Shown: positions 18,212 to 27,533, numbered from the stretch's first letter. The stretch: 64,000 bases of DNA from Phycisphaeraceae bacterium (GCA_019636515.1 JAHBXI010000003.1:124001-188000), one strand, 5' to 3'. A program made the numbers and translations. Notes: a model not told the origin generated them from the letters alone.

Positions 18212-19390
18212 TCACTGGAGGTTGACCGGCATCACGACGTACAGGAAGTCCGACCCGACCTTGATGACGCCGGGCTTGTTGGGGGACTTGAGTTCCATGA
18301 CGACTTCCTGCTCGGAGATCACCTTCAGGACGTCAATGATGAAGGCGGGGTTGAACCCGATCTCGATGTCGTCGCCTTCATAGGAATTGAGTTCGACGGT
18401 GACCTGGGCCTCGCCCATCTCCGGGGCGCGGCTGGTCAGTTCGAGTTGGCGCTGCTTGCCGTTGAACCTGAGGCGGACGCCCCGGGATTCCTCGTTGGTG
18501 AGCAGGGCGGCCCGTCGCACGGCGCTCGCCATGGCGTCTCGGTCGAAGACGACCTTCTTGTCCTGGTCCTTGGGGATGACGTCTTCGTAGGGAGGGAACG
18601 CGCCCTCGACGAGGTTGCTCGACAGCACGGCCCGGTGCGGGTCCTTCTCCGACCCGAGGCTGAAGTAGACCTGGGTGTCGGTGACGGCGACCTGAACCAC
18701 CTCGTCGGGGTCTCGGTAGAGTTTCTGGAGTTGCGCCAGGGCCTTGGTGGGAATGATGCACGAGACCCCCTTGGCCTCCTTGTCGGTCGAGGGGATCGCG
18801 GCCCGGCTCAGGGCCATGCGGCGTCCGTCGGTCGCCACCATCTCGATGCGTTTGCCCTCACGCTTGAGCAGAACGCCGTTGATCGCGTAGCGGCTGTTTT
18901 CGCGGGCGGTGGCGAACAGGGTCCGGGCGACGAGCGTGTCGAGCGCCCCGGCCCGGTACGAGAAAAAGCCCCGGGACTTTGGGATCTGCGCCGTTCCCGC
19001 GACGACGTCGGCGAAATCGGGGATGGGGGGAAAATCCTCGGGCGGGAACCCGAAAATCTTGAAGTGGGCGTCGGTCCCGCGGATGTGGCACACCTCGGCC
19101 TCGGCGTCGAGGGTGAGGGTGGGATCGGCGTCTTCGGCTCCGACGATGGCCCGTAATTTGTCGGCCGGGATCAGGGTCTCTCCGGGCTGCTGGACATCGA
19201 CCTGCGACACGCGGACCCGCATGGAGATCTCGGCGTCGGTCGCGGACAGGACCAGTTCCCCGACGCCGTCGCGACGCTCGGCGGCGACTTTGACGCAGGT
19301 GAGTTGCACACGGGGCGTTCGACCCGCCACGGCGCCCGAAACCAGATTGACGGCGTCCTGCAGCGCGCCGCGATCGCAGATGACTTTCAT
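18212..19390 (-). CDS. dnaN: DNA polymerase III beta subunit (sliding clamp)
   Basis: The clamp forms a ring around DNA and tethers the replicase. The 392-residue length fits three clamp domains. Recognisable parts include MKVICDRGALQDAVNLVSGAV at the N-terminus, NSRYAINGVLLKREG and VATDGRRMALS in domain 2, and the C-terminal IKVGSDFLYVVMPVNLQ, which carries the hydrophobic cleft residues used by clamp-binding peptides. The ATG at 19390 is preferred because AAGGAG lies upstream and the longer frame has no clamp sequence. dnaA and recF are not next to it, so this is not evidence for the origin. Confidence 0.95.
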   Translation of the reverse strand: MKVICDRGALQDAVNLVSGAVAGRTPRVQLTCVKVAAERRDGVGELVLSATDAEISMRVRVSQVDVQQPGETLIPADKLRAIVGAEDADPTLTLDAEAEVCHIRGTDAHFKIFGFPPEDFPPIPDFADVVAGTAQIPKSRGFFSYRAGALDTLVARTLFATARENSRYAINGVLLKREGKRIEMVATDGRRMALSRAAIPSTDKEAKGVSCIIPTKALAQLQKLYRDPDEVVQVAVTDTQVYFSLGSEKDPHRAVLSSNLVEGAFPPYEDVIPKDQDKKVVFDRDAMASAVRRAALLTNEESRGVRLRFNGKQRQLELTSRAPEMGEAQVTVELNSYEGDDIEIGFNPAFIIDVLKVISEQEVVMELKSPNKPGVIKVGSDFLYVVMPVNLQ

Positions 19391-19852
19391 CGGCCCTTGC
19401 TCCTTGGTTTCCGGATCGCAGTGTACCGTCCCGAGCCCGTTCGCGGGCGGGATGGTCCACGACCTGTCGGCCATCACGGGCACTTCCGCCGAGTCCGCTT
19501 GCCTTGTGTTCGGATCCATGTTCGGGCAAGGATAGGTCCCGCCGGAGTTGTCAAACGGGTTTTAGGACGCGATACTACACGTTCCCCTCCGGTCCGGTGT
19601 CGCTCGCCGTTTCGGGCGGGGATTCGTTTCTCGGAACGCCCGGCTCCCGGGGGCCGGTGTTCGAGGGGTCAAGGGGGCGATCGGCCGCGGTCGGCGGCCG
19701 GCGTCGTGTCAACGCTCCGCTCCGGTGCGCGCCTCGCGCCTTCGCGGGCGCGGTCACCGCGCCGGAGGATCCGTCAACCGAGACTGTCCGGTTGAGTGCA
19801 CGAATAAGCCCGTGTCGGCGTTCGCGCCGGCGCGTACAAGGGGAGTTCTCCG
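19391..19852. other. Divergent intergenic region dnaN-tkt
   Basis: About 460 bases between two outward-facing genes. I see the Shine-Dalgarno sequences of both genes but no RNA gene and no DnaA-box cluster. The promoters must lie here; no single -35/-10 pair stands out. Confidence 0.5.
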
Positions 19853-21820
19853 ATGTCTTTCGAAGCCGCCGTTCATGCCCAAGCCATTGAGATCGACCGT
19901 CTCTCCCTTGAGATGTGCGCCGCCGCCGGGAGCGGGCACCCGACCAGCGCGATGAGCATCTCGCACCTGGTCACCGTGCTGATGTTCCACGCCATGCGGT
20001 GGAGCCCCGATTACCCGGCGTATCCGACCTCCGACCGGCTGGTCTTGTCGGAAGGTCACGCCGTGCCGGCCATCTACGCCGCCGCCGCCAAACTGGGCGT
20101 GGCGTATGGCAAGGACCCCGAGCGTCGCCGCAAACTCACGGTCGAGGACCTGAAGAAACTCCGGTCTCTTGAGAGCGAACTGGACGGGCACCCCAACCCG
20201 ATGGAGGGATTCCCGTTCTTCGACGCGGCGACGGGATCGCTGGGCCAGGGCCTTTCGGTCGCGGCGGGGCTGGGGGAGGCGGCGCGGCTCGACGGGACGG
20301 ACCGGAAGGTCTACTGCATCATCGGCGATGGGGAGTCGCGCGAGGGACAGGTCACCGAGGCGCTGGATTACATCGCCGACCGAAAACTGCTGAACGTTCT
20401 GCCGATCTTCAACTGCAACGAGTACGGACAGGCCGACCGGGTGAGCGGGCAGCAGTCGGCCGATTCGCTGACGGCCAGGCTCACCGCCATGGGTTACGAC
20501 GTCAAGACGATCGACGGGCACGTCCCCAGCCAGATCAAGGCGGCGTTCGAGGCCTTCACCGCCAACGCGTCCAAGGCCGGGGCGCGGCCGATCGCCGTCG
20601 TGGCCCGCACCGTCAAGGGGTGGGGGGCGGCCTCGGTCCAGGGCAACGGCTGGCACGGCAAGCCCCCGGTTGGTGATGCGCTCAAGCGGGCGTTGCAGGA
20701 ACTCGACGAGAAGCGGGTTGAACTGACCTCCTCGCTGGGCTCGGGGGACTCGTTCACGATCCAGCCCCCGGCCGAATCGACCCGCCAGGTCGAAGAGCCG
20801 GGAGAACTGCCCAGTTTCTCCGAGACGATGCGGCGCATGGACATGGAGTCGCTGCTCCAGTCGGGAACCATCGCGACGCGAAAGGCCTACGGCATCGCCC
20901 TGCGGGCGATGGCCAGGACCAACGACCGCATCGTCGTGCTCGACGCCGACGTCTCCAACTCCACGTTCGCCGACATGGTCAAGAAGGACGCCGAACTGGC
21001 GGACCGGTTTGTCGAGTGCAAGATCGCCGAGCAGAACATGTTCTCGGTCGGGGTCGGGCTTTCCGCCGGCGGCAAGATCCCGTTCTGCTCGACCTTCGCC
21101 AAGTTCGTGACCAGGGCCTACGACCAGATCGAGATGGCGATCAATTCCGGGGCGAACCTGAAGATCGTGGGGAGCCACGCGGGGATCTCCCTGGCCTCCG
21201 ACGGTCCGAGCCAGATGTCCCTCCCCGACGTGGCGTGGTTCCGCGCCTTTACGACGATGAAGGACCACCGGGGCAACCCGGGGTGCTACGTCCTGCAGCC
21301 GGCCGACGCCCACGCGGCGTACGGGCTGGCGAGCGTGATGGCCGAGTACGAGGGCGTGTGCTACCTGCGAACGCTCCGCCCCGAGACCGAGTTCATCTAT
21401 TCCGACGACGTGGTGTTCAACCTCGGGGGGTTCGAGGTCCTGCACGAGGGACGAGACATCCTGATCGCCGCCACGGGGTACATGGTGCACGAGGCCAACC
21501 GGGCCATCGACCTTCTCGACAAGGCCGGGATCTCCGCCTCTCTGGTGGACCTGTACTCGATGCCGTTCGACTCCGATGGCGTTCTTGACCTGATCAACGC
21601 CAACAACGGGAAGGTCATCACGGTCGAGGACAACTACGGCGGCGGGATCGGATCGGCTCTCTCGGACGCCCTGACCGAGTCCGGCGACGCGTTCCAACTC
21701 CACCAGATGCACGTTCGCCACATCCCCAAGAGCGCGCGGACGCCCGAGGAACTTCTCAGGTCCTGCGGGCTTTCGGCGGATGACATCAAGAAGAAGGCGA
21801 TGGAGATGCTCGGCGTGTGA
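19853..21820 (+). CDS. tkt: Transketolase
   Basis: Transketolase moves two-carbon units between sugar phosphates in the pentose phosphate pathway, using thiamine diphosphate. The protein has 655 residues, the usual size. Key sites are GSGHPTSAMS at the N-terminus, LSEGHAVPAIY, GSLGQGLSVAAG, the ThDP motif GDGESREGQ...N, and the C-terminal half with RFVECKIAEQNM and SHAGISLASDGPSQM. AGGGGAG lies 8 bases before the ATG. A dihydroxyacetone synthase is less likely from the motifs. It converges with the TetR gene. Confidence 0.95.
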   Translation: MSFEAAVHAQAIEIDRLSLEMCAAAGSGHPTSAMSISHLVTVLMFHAMRWSPDYPAYPTSDRLVLSEGHAVPAIYAAAAKLGVAYGKDPERRRKLTVEDLKKLRSLESELDGHPNPMEGFPFFDAATGSLGQGLSVAAGLGEAARLDGTDRKVYCIIGDGESREGQVTEALDYIADRKLLNVLPIFNCNEYGQADRVSGQQSADSLTARLTAMGYDVKTIDGHVPSQIKAAFEAFTANASKAGARPIAVVARTVKGWGAASVQGNGWHGKPPVGDALKRALQELDEKRVELTSSLGSGDSFTIQPPAESTRQVEEPGELPSFSETMRRMDMESLLQSGTIATRKAYGIALRAMARTNDRIVVLDADVSNSTFADMVKKDAELADRFVECKIAEQNMFSVGVGLSAGGKIPFCSTFAKFVTRAYDQIEMAINSGANLKIVGSHAGISLASDGPSQMSLPDVAWFRAFTTMKDHRGNPGCYVLQPADAHAAYGLASVMAEYEGVCYLRTLRPETEFIYSDDVVFNLGGFEVLHEGRDILIAATGYMVHEANRAIDLLDKAGISASLVDLYSMPFDSDGVLDLINANNGKVITVEDNYGGGIGSALSDALTESGDAFQLHQMHVRHIPKSARTPEELLRSCGLSADDIKKKAMEMLGV

Positions 21821-21860
21821 TGATCGCCCCTCGGACGCGAGGCACGGCCTTGCCCGGCGG

Positions 21861-22439
21861 TCACGGGCGGCGGGCGGGCAGGTGGCGTTCAAAGGCCGAC
21901 TCGGCCAGTCGCCGGGCGATCTCGATGGTCGCCGCGTCTCGCGTCACGGCCCGGGTCACGTACGCGCCCTCCATGATCATGCACAGTTCCCGCGCCAGGT
22001 CGGCCGGCCGGGTCGAGCCCGCCCTCTCGGCCAGTTCGTACACGAACTCCTCGATGGCCTTCTTGTGACGCACGGCGGCCTGGTGGGCCGGGTCGTGCGG
22101 GGAGGGGAACTCCATCGCCACGTTCACGAAGATGCACCCGTGGAACGACTGGTCCTCGATGATCTCCTTGACGACCTCGAGCACCGCGCGCAACTGCGAT
22201 GAGGCCGAAGGCCCGCCGCGGTCCTTGACCATCCTCTGGAACCGCTGCTGGAGGAATCCGTTCACGTCATCAAGAACGCCCACCATCAGGTCGTCCTTGC
22301 TCGCAAAGTGCTTGTAGAACGCGGTCTTGCTGATCCCGACGTCGTCAAGGATCGCGTCGATTCCCACGTTGCGGAAACCGTCCCGGTAGAACCGAGACTT
22401 GGCGGCTTCGATGAGCCGCTGGCGGGTGTCGGTCGCCAT
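21861..22439 (-). CDS. TetR-family transcriptional regulator
   Basis: The 192-residue protein starts with a TetR helix-turn-helix (RQRLIEAAKSRFYRDGFRNVGIDAILDDVGISKTAFYKHFASKDDL, residues 5-50), the most conserved part of the family. The rest is the ligand-binding helical domain, here with a Cys in FHGCIFVNVAMEF. It is divergent from the methyltransferase gene mddA, 230 bases away, and may control it; the ligand is unknown. The ATG at 22439 has a GGAAGAGG upstream; an in-frame GTG at 22508 would add 23 residues. Confidence 0.88.
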   Translation of the reverse strand: MATDTRQRLIEAAKSRFYRDGFRNVGIDAILDDVGISKTAFYKHFASKDDLMVGVLDDVNGFLQQRFQRMVKDRGGPSASSQLRAVLEVVKEIIEDQSFHGCIFVNVAMEFPSPHDPAHQAAVRHKKAIEEFVYELAERAGSTRPADLARELCMIMEGAYVTRAVTRDAATIEIARRLAESAFERHLPARRP

Positions 22440-22669
22440 GCGATGGACCTCTTCCGGTGCAACGGTGGCCGGGACGTTCGCTTCACCGCGACGTGCCGGG
22501 TTGACCACGAGTCAACCAGAAGAATACCACGAGCCAACGGACACCGCGCCGGGAGCGGCGAATATCCCTGGTGTTCGATCGGTGGAGCGGCGGGATCGTC
22601 CCCCCGGCTCTCGGTCGGACCGGAAGGCACAGGGCCGATCAGCGGGCATCGGCCCGCGGAAAGGGAGTC

Positions 22670-23416
22670 ATGCGACGGTGGATCTTCTTCGCGTACGGGC
22701 TGGCGTGTCATGGGCTGTTCCTGGGCGTCTACGCATGGATGGCGGCGTTCGTCGGCAACTTTGGCTTTGGTGTCCTTCCGACCATCGACGGACCAGCCGA
22801 GGATCCCTTCTGGAAAGCCTTTCTGATCGATGTTCTGCTCGTGGCGATCTTCGCCGCGCAGCACTCGGTCATGGCCCGGCCCTGGTTCAAAGGCCGCTGG
22901 ACACGGATCATCCCCGAGCCGATCGAGCGCAGCACGTACGTCCTCGCGTCGTGCGCGGCCGTTGCCCTGCTGATGTGGCAGTGGCGACCGATCGGTGGCG
23001 TGGTGTGGGATGTGACCGATCCGGTCTGGCGGACGATCCTCCAGGGCGTGTTTATTTTCGGCTGGGTCATGGTCCCCGCCGTCAGCCTGCTTATCAACCA
23101 CTTCGACCTGTTCGGCACGCGGCAGGTCTATCTCCACCTTCGAGGGCGGGCGTACACCAACCTGCCCTTCCGCACTCCGGGGATCTACCGCCACGTTCGG
23201 CACCCGCTCTACGTCGGCTGGATCATCGCGTTCTGGGCCACGCCCACCATGACCGCGACGCACCTGCTCTTCGCCGCGTTCCTGACGCTCTACATCCTCG
23301 CGGCCATCCCGTTCGAGGAGAAGGACCTGGTTTCGCACTTCGGGGATGTCTACAGGGACTACCGCCGTCGAGCCGGGGCGCTGGCTCCTCGCCTGGGGGC
23401 TTCCCGCGTCGGCTGA
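22670..23416 (+). CDS. mddA: Methanethiol S-methyltransferase (MddA-like, membrane)
   Basis: The 248-residue protein has five to six membrane helices and the C-terminal signature of the NnrU/isoprenylcysteine methyltransferase superfamily: YRHVRHPLYVGWIIAFWATPTMT, then FEEKDLVSHFGDVYRDYRR, which bind S-adenosylmethionine. The whole layout, starting with RRWIFFAYGLACHGLFL, matches MddA, which methylates methanethiol to dimethyl sulfide. Function is therefore assigned by family; activity is not shown. The ATG at 22670 has AAAGGGAG just upstream. The divergent TetR gene is a likely regulator. Confidence 0.75.
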   Translation: MRRWIFFAYGLACHGLFLGVYAWMAAFVGNFGFGVLPTIDGPAEDPFWKAFLIDVLLVAIFAAQHSVMARPWFKGRWTRIIPEPIERSTYVLASCAAVALLMWQWRPIGGVVWDVTDPVWRTILQGVFIFGWVMVPAVSLLINHFDLFGTRQVYLHLRGRAYTNLPFRTPGIYRHVRHPLYVGWIIAFWATPTMTATHLLFAAFLTLYILAAIPFEEKDLVSHFGDVYRDYRRRAGALAPRLGASRVG

Positions 23417-23448
23417 CGGTGTCCGGGCGGTTCAGGAAGGCGGCGTCT

Positions 23449-24732
23449 TCAGCACCCTTCCTGGAACGCGGTCACGAACGCGTCAAAGTCGTCCGTGTCC
23501 ACAAACCCGCTCTTGTCGAAATCGGCGTGGAACGACCCCTCCACGTAGGCGGCGATGAAGTGGGCGACATCGTCGTCGTCCAGAGTGCCCGAATCATTGA
23601 TGTCGGCGGGGCAGGCGAAGGATGGAGGGACGGTCACAAGCCACCCGCTTGAGAACTGTTCGTGCGGACTGGTTCCCGAGCCCGCGATCAGGCGGCCGTC
23701 TTCCGAGACGGACAGAGGGTTCCCGATATACCAGTCGGAGAGTTGAACCCCGATCGGGGCGAGCAGGTCGTCGAGGGAGATCATCCCGGTGGCCCGAGAC
23801 CAGTAGAACTGCGTCCAACGGTGCGGGTTGTGCGAGTAACTCCTGCCGACGATGACCCACCCGTTCCCGCTCATGCCTTCAACGCGACTGGCCGTATACC
23901 CGGGTAGCGTGCCGAGCGGCTCGACGGTGGATGTCTCAATGTCGATGCGTACCGCCGTCTCGTCGACATGGGCGGACTTAAACGCCGTCCCCGCGACGAT
24001 CCGTCCATTGTCTGATATGTGCTTTGCCCAGAGGCTTTGGAGCGACGGCAGACGCGGAAGAAAATGCACGCTCGCCTTCAATTCCGCCTCATTGGCGGTG
24101 ATATCCCAATACACCGGCATGCTGGAATCGGTGTTCGCGTTGTGGTACGCCCCCACCATCCGCGTCCCGTCGCGGGTGCTGCCAAAGAGCCACCGCCACT
24201 TCGTGTTCTGGTAATCCGATGCGGGATCGGGGCGCGGGACGAACATCCAGCGGCCCGTCGCGCGATCCCAGATGTACGCGTAAATGTAGTTCCCCGCCCC
24301 TACCGCGTCGTACACCCCGACCAGGTCGCCATTCCAGGAGAGGGCTTCGACGTATGTCCCACTGAACGTATTGGTCATGGCGCCGCCGCTGACCGACAAT
24401 CCGGTGTAGTCCTTAAAAATATCGGGGTCCGCGCTCTTCATCGTGCCGAAGACCACGCCGCCATCATCGCTTACCCGGGTCGCGTAGGCCGACTTCATCC
24501 CGGGCTGGATGAGCAGCACCCGGTACCCATGGTCCGCCGACCAGGTCGCGGGACGGTCGTGGCCCGCCGGATGAATGGTCGAACCAACCACGTAAAGGCC
24601 GTTTCGCGAAATGCCACGTACCGAAAAACCGCTGTAGGGGCTTGGCGGACTTGGAATTATGAAGAATTGAACCTGCGCCGAGGCAAGCGAGCAAAGGCCG
24701 CAGACGGCGGCGATCGGCCATAGACGTGTCAT
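23449..24732 (-). CDS. Secreted HAF-repeat protein with dockerin-like C-terminal tag
   Basis: The 427-residue protein has a signal peptide (MTRLWPIAAVCGLCSLASAQ). The body consists of repeats of the HAF type (VSDDGGVVFG, ISDNGRIVAGTAF, MSGNGWVIVGRSY, VSEDGRLIAGSG), which probably fold as a beta-propeller. The last 55 residues hold two calcium-binding dockerin/EF-hand loops (DINDSGTLDDDD and DFDKSGFVDTDDFD) and the protein ends in EGC, with Cys last. The same tail occurs in the proteins at 37451 and 61734. The ATG at 24732 has a GGAGGG upstream; the longer frame adds no signal-like sequence. Base composition is somewhat lower in G+C than its neighbours. Function unknown; extracellular. Confidence 0.8.
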   Translation of the reverse strand: MTRLWPIAAVCGLCSLASAQVQFFIIPSPPSPYSGFSVRGISRNGLYVVGSTIHPAGHDRPATWSADHGYRVLLIQPGMKSAYATRVSDDGGVVFGTMKSADPDIFKDYTGLSVSGGAMTNTFSGTYVEALSWNGDLVGVYDAVGAGNYIYAYIWDRATGRWMFVPRPDPASDYQNTKWRWLFGSTRDGTRMVGAYHNANTDSSMPVYWDITANEAELKASVHFLPRLPSLQSLWAKHISDNGRIVAGTAFKSAHVDETAVRIDIETSTVEPLGTLPGYTASRVEGMSGNGWVIVGRSYSHNPHRWTQFYWSRATGMISLDDLLAPIGVQLSDWYIGNPLSVSEDGRLIAGSGTSPHEQFSSGWLVTVPPSFACPADINDSGTLDDDDVAHFIAAYVEGSFHADFDKSGFVDTDDFDAFVTAFQEGC

Positions 24733-25209
24733 TTGGGTCCCTCCAGATCCGACCCGAAACCCCCGCCCCCTCCCCGAACCGTGCTGAAAGAGTACCACTT
24801 CACTGCCGGCAACACAAGGGTAATTCTTCGCATGTCGGGGATTGCAAGATCACCGTTGTAAATGTGGATGCGAAGGCAACCTGCCTCGCGTTCCGCGTGG
24901 GTCATCCACCGTGGGGCATGAGCGGCCGCGCGGCTTGTTGCAATGGCCTGCCGGCGAAGCAGCGCACGAATGGCAGCCCCGCGTCAGCCGCATGACGTCG
25001 GCCTTCGGCAGACGACTTTCATTGACCCTGGCGTTGGCGAACCGCGGCGATTACGTGTGCTGAAACCGTCGCGGCGTCACGAAACAAGAACTCGTCTCTT
25101 CGAGAAGCCGGCTTTCCCGACCGCATCGGACGAAGCCACGGTCGCCCCGTCACCCGGCCGGCCGGCCGCCCGACCGAATGGTGGCCGCCGAGTCGGCATA
25201 TCCTCGCGC
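24733..25209. other. Intergenic region, HAF gene to CoA-transferase
   Basis: About 475 bases of mixed composition between divergent genes. Apart from the -10 box at 24789-24794 and the HAF Shine-Dalgarno sequence I recognise nothing. Open frames here are Arg/Ser-rich and look random. Confidence 0.5.
24789..24794 (-). promoter_or_regulatory. -10 box (TACTCT) of the HAF gene
   Basis: TACTCT on the - strand lies 56 bases before the ATG at 24732. It matches the TANNCT form seen elsewhere in the window. This gene has a Shine-Dalgarno sequence, so the leader is expected to be translated conventionally. Confidence 0.35.
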
Positions 25210-26016
25210 ATGGCCACCAAACTCTTCCCCGATGCCTCCGCCGCCTTCTCCGATCTTCGGGAACGCGGCGTCCTGCGCGATGGGATGACCGTCATGGTCG
25301 GAGGCTTCGGCCTGTGCGGCATCCCCGAGCACCTGATCCTCGCCCTGCGCGACAGCGGCGTGAAGCAACTCACCTGCATCAGCAACAACGCCGGCGTCGA
25401 TGACTTTGGCCTGGGGCTTCTCCTGCGGACGCGGCAGATCGCCAAGATGATCTCCAGTTACGTCGGTGAGAACGCCACCTTCGAGAAGCAGTACCTCGCG
25501 GGAGAACTTGAGATCGAATTCAACCCGCAGGGAACCCTCGCCGAGCGGATCCGCGCCGGCGGGGCGGGCATTCCCGCGTTCTACACCGCCACTGGGGCGG
25601 GCACCGTCGTCGCCGAGGGGAAGGAATCGAGGTCGTTCTTCCGGCCAGGGGACGACACCCGGTTCCAGAACCGACACCTGGCCGCCGCTCGCTTGGGCGG
25701 GGGGCCGCCCGCTTCCCAGGGCCCATCCGCCGTCGCGCGCGAGTACATCCTCGAGACCGGCCTCTTTGCCGACCTGGCGCTGATCAAGGCGCACATGGCC
25801 GACGCCTTCGGCAACCTTGTCTATCGCAAGACCGCCCGGAACTTCAACCCCATGATGGCGACCGCCGCCTCATTCGTCATCGCCGAGGCCGACCAGGTCC
25901 TGGGGGTGGGGGAGATGGACCCCGAGGCCGTCCACACCCCGGGCAACTACATCGACCGCATCGTGCGCACGACGTGCGAGAAGCGAATCGAGCAGCGCAC
26001 GGTCAGCAAGCCATGA
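25210..26016 (+). CDS. scoA: 3-oxoacid CoA-transferase subunit A, without subunit B
   Basis: Subunit A of succinyl-CoA:acetoacetate CoA-transferase (268 residues). The family marks are strong: GMTVMVGGFGLCGIPEHLI, NNAGVDDFGLGLLL, ISSYVGENATFEKQYL, ELEIEFNPQGTLAERIRAGGAGIPAFYT and KTARNFNPMM. The catalytic glutamate lies in subunit B, and no subunit B gene follows: the next gene is a convergent glycosyltransferase. Subunit B must be elsewhere or be missing. About 30 residues (FRPGDDTRF to PSAVARE) are inserted after the AEGKESR motif compared with typical A subunits. The ATG at 25210 starts MATKLFPDA. Confidence 0.88.
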   Translation: MATKLFPDASAAFSDLRERGVLRDGMTVMVGGFGLCGIPEHLILALRDSGVKQLTCISNNAGVDDFGLGLLLRTRQIAKMISSYVGENATFEKQYLAGELEIEFNPQGTLAERIRAGGAGIPAFYTATGAGTVVAEGKESRSFFRPGDDTRFQNRHLAAARLGGGPPASQGPSAVAREYILETGLFADLALIKAHMADAFGNLVYRKTARNFNPMMATAASFVIAEADQVLGVGEMDPEAVHTPGNYIDRIVRTTCEKRIEQRTVSKP

Positions 26017-26046
26017 ACCGCGGGGCGAACGCCCCCTCGTTGGATC

Positions 26047-26823
26047 TCAGCGGGAATCCTCCCGTCGGGAGTGCTCGATCAGCAGCAGGTGCTTCATGGC
26101 CGAGGCGACGGCGGCCGATCCCGCGGCGCACCACCCCCGCCAGCCATCCCGCCACGCCGAGCGAAGCACGACCTGCTTGAGGAACACGGCCACGGGCGAC
26201 ATGACGAGTTGCGCGTAGCCCGATCGCCGTCCTTCGGCCGCCAGGCTTGCCGCCGAAACCCGGGCGTGATTGACCTGCTTGGCGAGGCAGTCGGCCATGT
26301 CCGTGAACGAGTCATGGCGGAGAGTCCCTTCCAGGTTCTTGATCCGGCCTGAACCCGGCAGCACGTCGAGGCGGTCGTGCGGGTTCACGCCGCCCCACCG
26401 GGCCTTGCCACGTCGGACCAGCCGCAGACGCCACTCGGGCTGCCACGCGTGATCGAGCGGCCTGCCCTTGTACCACACCTTGCGGTTCACGCGGTACCCC
26501 GCCACGGCGGGATCGTCCAGGGCCACGGCATCACGGATCGACTCGGCAAGGTCGGGCATCACCGGCTCGTCGCTGTCAAGGGAGAGGATCCAGGGCGTCG
26601 TGCATAGTTCCAGGGCCATCTGCTTGGTGGCGATGTGACCCATCCAGTGAGTGCGGACAACCCTGGCCCCGGCTTGTTCGAGCATCTCGATCGTGCCATC
26701 CGTGGATCCGGAATCGACGGCGACGACCTCACCCGCCAGGTGGCGGACGCTTTCAAGAACGGGCCCGATCGTGGACTGGTTGTTCCGGCACACGATCGCG
26801 ATGGAGAGGGCGGGTGTTCGCAC
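26047..26823 (-). CDS. Family 2 glycosyltransferase (WaaE/KdtX-like)
   Basis: A 258-residue GT-A enzyme. The nucleotide-sugar fold begins with LSIAIVCRNNQSTIGPVLESV, then VAVDSGSTDGT, and the metal-binding region LSLDSDEPVMPD. The overall pattern (NRKVWYKGR, HAWQPEWRLRLVRRGKARWGG, VNPHDRL) is that of lipopolysaccharide-core beta-glycosyltransferases of the WaaE/KdtX group. It would add a sugar to an LPS core or other lipid-linked glycan at the inner membrane. I chose the GTG at 26823 because the fold starts there and because upstream sequence overlaps the promoter of the divergent gene. Confidence 0.8.
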   Translation of the reverse strand: MRTPALSIAIVCRNNQSTIGPVLESVRHLAGEVVAVDSGSTDGTIEMLEQAGARVVRTHWMGHIATKQMALELCTTPWILSLDSDEPVMPDLAESIRDAVALDDPAVAGYRVNRKVWYKGRPLDHAWQPEWRLRLVRRGKARWGGVNPHDRLDVLPGSGRIKNLEGTLRHDSFTDMADCLAKQVNHARVSAASLAAEGRRSGYAQLVMSPVAVFLKQVVLRSAWRDGWRGWCAAGSAAVASAMKHLLLIEHSRREDSR

Positions 26824-26908
26824 ATCGTTATCGTGACGTGGGAAAGCCCGCGAATCAACACCGCCCCGGCCCCGGGGTGTTGGGCGTCGGGGAGGCGTGC
26901 CGGGCCGG

Positions 26909-26914
26909 TACACT
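26909..26914 (+). promoter_or_regulatory. -10 box (TACACT) ahead of the YdcZ-like gene
   Basis: TACACT in the context GCCGGTACACTCCGA, almost identical to the one before comF (33544). It lies 60 bases before the ATG at 26975. Confidence 0.45.
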
Positions 26915-26974
26915 CCGATTCGAGTCTTCCGGCCGGCCGCGCGGGGCGGGGGAGACGGCACGGAGGAACCACGC

Positions 26975-27439
26975 ATGTCGATGCCGACGTGGCTTATTCA
27001 CTCGCTGCAGATTGTGTTGGCGCTGCTGGTGGGTGTGGCGACGGCATGCCAGCCATCCGTGAACGCCAAGTTCGCCCTGCACACCCCCTCCCGGCTGTAC
27101 GGGGGATTGCTGAACTTCGCGGTCGGCCTGTTGGCCATGATCGTGGTTCTGCTGGTGATCCGTCCGCCCGCCGCGACGGTCTCCCAGGTATCGCAGGCCC
27201 CGTGGTGGTCATGGACGGGGGGGCTTCTGGGGGCGTTCTTTGTGACCATGTCCGTGTTCCTTGTCCCCACGATGGGGGCGGCGGTCTTTGTTTCGGTGGT
27301 GGTGGCAAGCCAGTTGTCCGCCGCCGCCGTCATCGACCATTTCGGGCTTCTCGACCAGGCGGTCAGGTCCCTGACGTGGGGGCGGTGCGTGGGCGTGGCC
27401 CTCATGTTCGCGGGCGTCGCCTGCATCCGCCTGCTCTGA
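26975..27439 (+). CDS. YdcZ/DUF606-family membrane transporter
   Basis: A small integral membrane protein (154 residues) with five hydrophobic helices. It has the DUF606 hallmark in the first helices, LLVGVATACQPSVNAKF, and the later ALMFAGVACIRLL end. The family is a half-size relative of the drug/metabolite transporters and probably works as a dimer; the substrate is unknown. GGAGGAA lies 6 bases before the ATG at 26975. Confidence 0.82.
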   Translation: MSMPTWLIHSLQIVLALLVGVATACQPSVNAKFALHTPSRLYGGLLNFAVGLLAMIVVLLVIRPPAATVSQVSQAPWWSWTGGLLGAFFVTMSVFLVPTMGAAVFVSVVVASQLSAAAVIDHFGLLDQAVRSLTWGRCVGVALMFAGVACIRLL

Positions 27440-27500
27440 AGGGGACCGGGATAAGGCTGACCGGCGACGGTTCACGCCGCCGGGTGGGGGGACCTTGGCC

Positions 27501-27506
27501 TATCCT
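27501..27506 (+). promoter_or_regulatory. -10 box (TATCCT)
   Basis: TATCCT lies 27 bases before the ATG at 27534; AAGGAG follows between them, giving a short leader with a conventional ribosome-binding site. Confidence 0.4.
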
Positions 27507-27533
27507 CGTTCAACGAGTGCGAAGGAGTGAACC

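Noticed and set aside
18212..19852. Replication origin near dnaN
   Set aside because: No dnaA, recF or gyrB is adjacent, and no cluster of DnaA boxes was seen in the dnaN-tkt gap.
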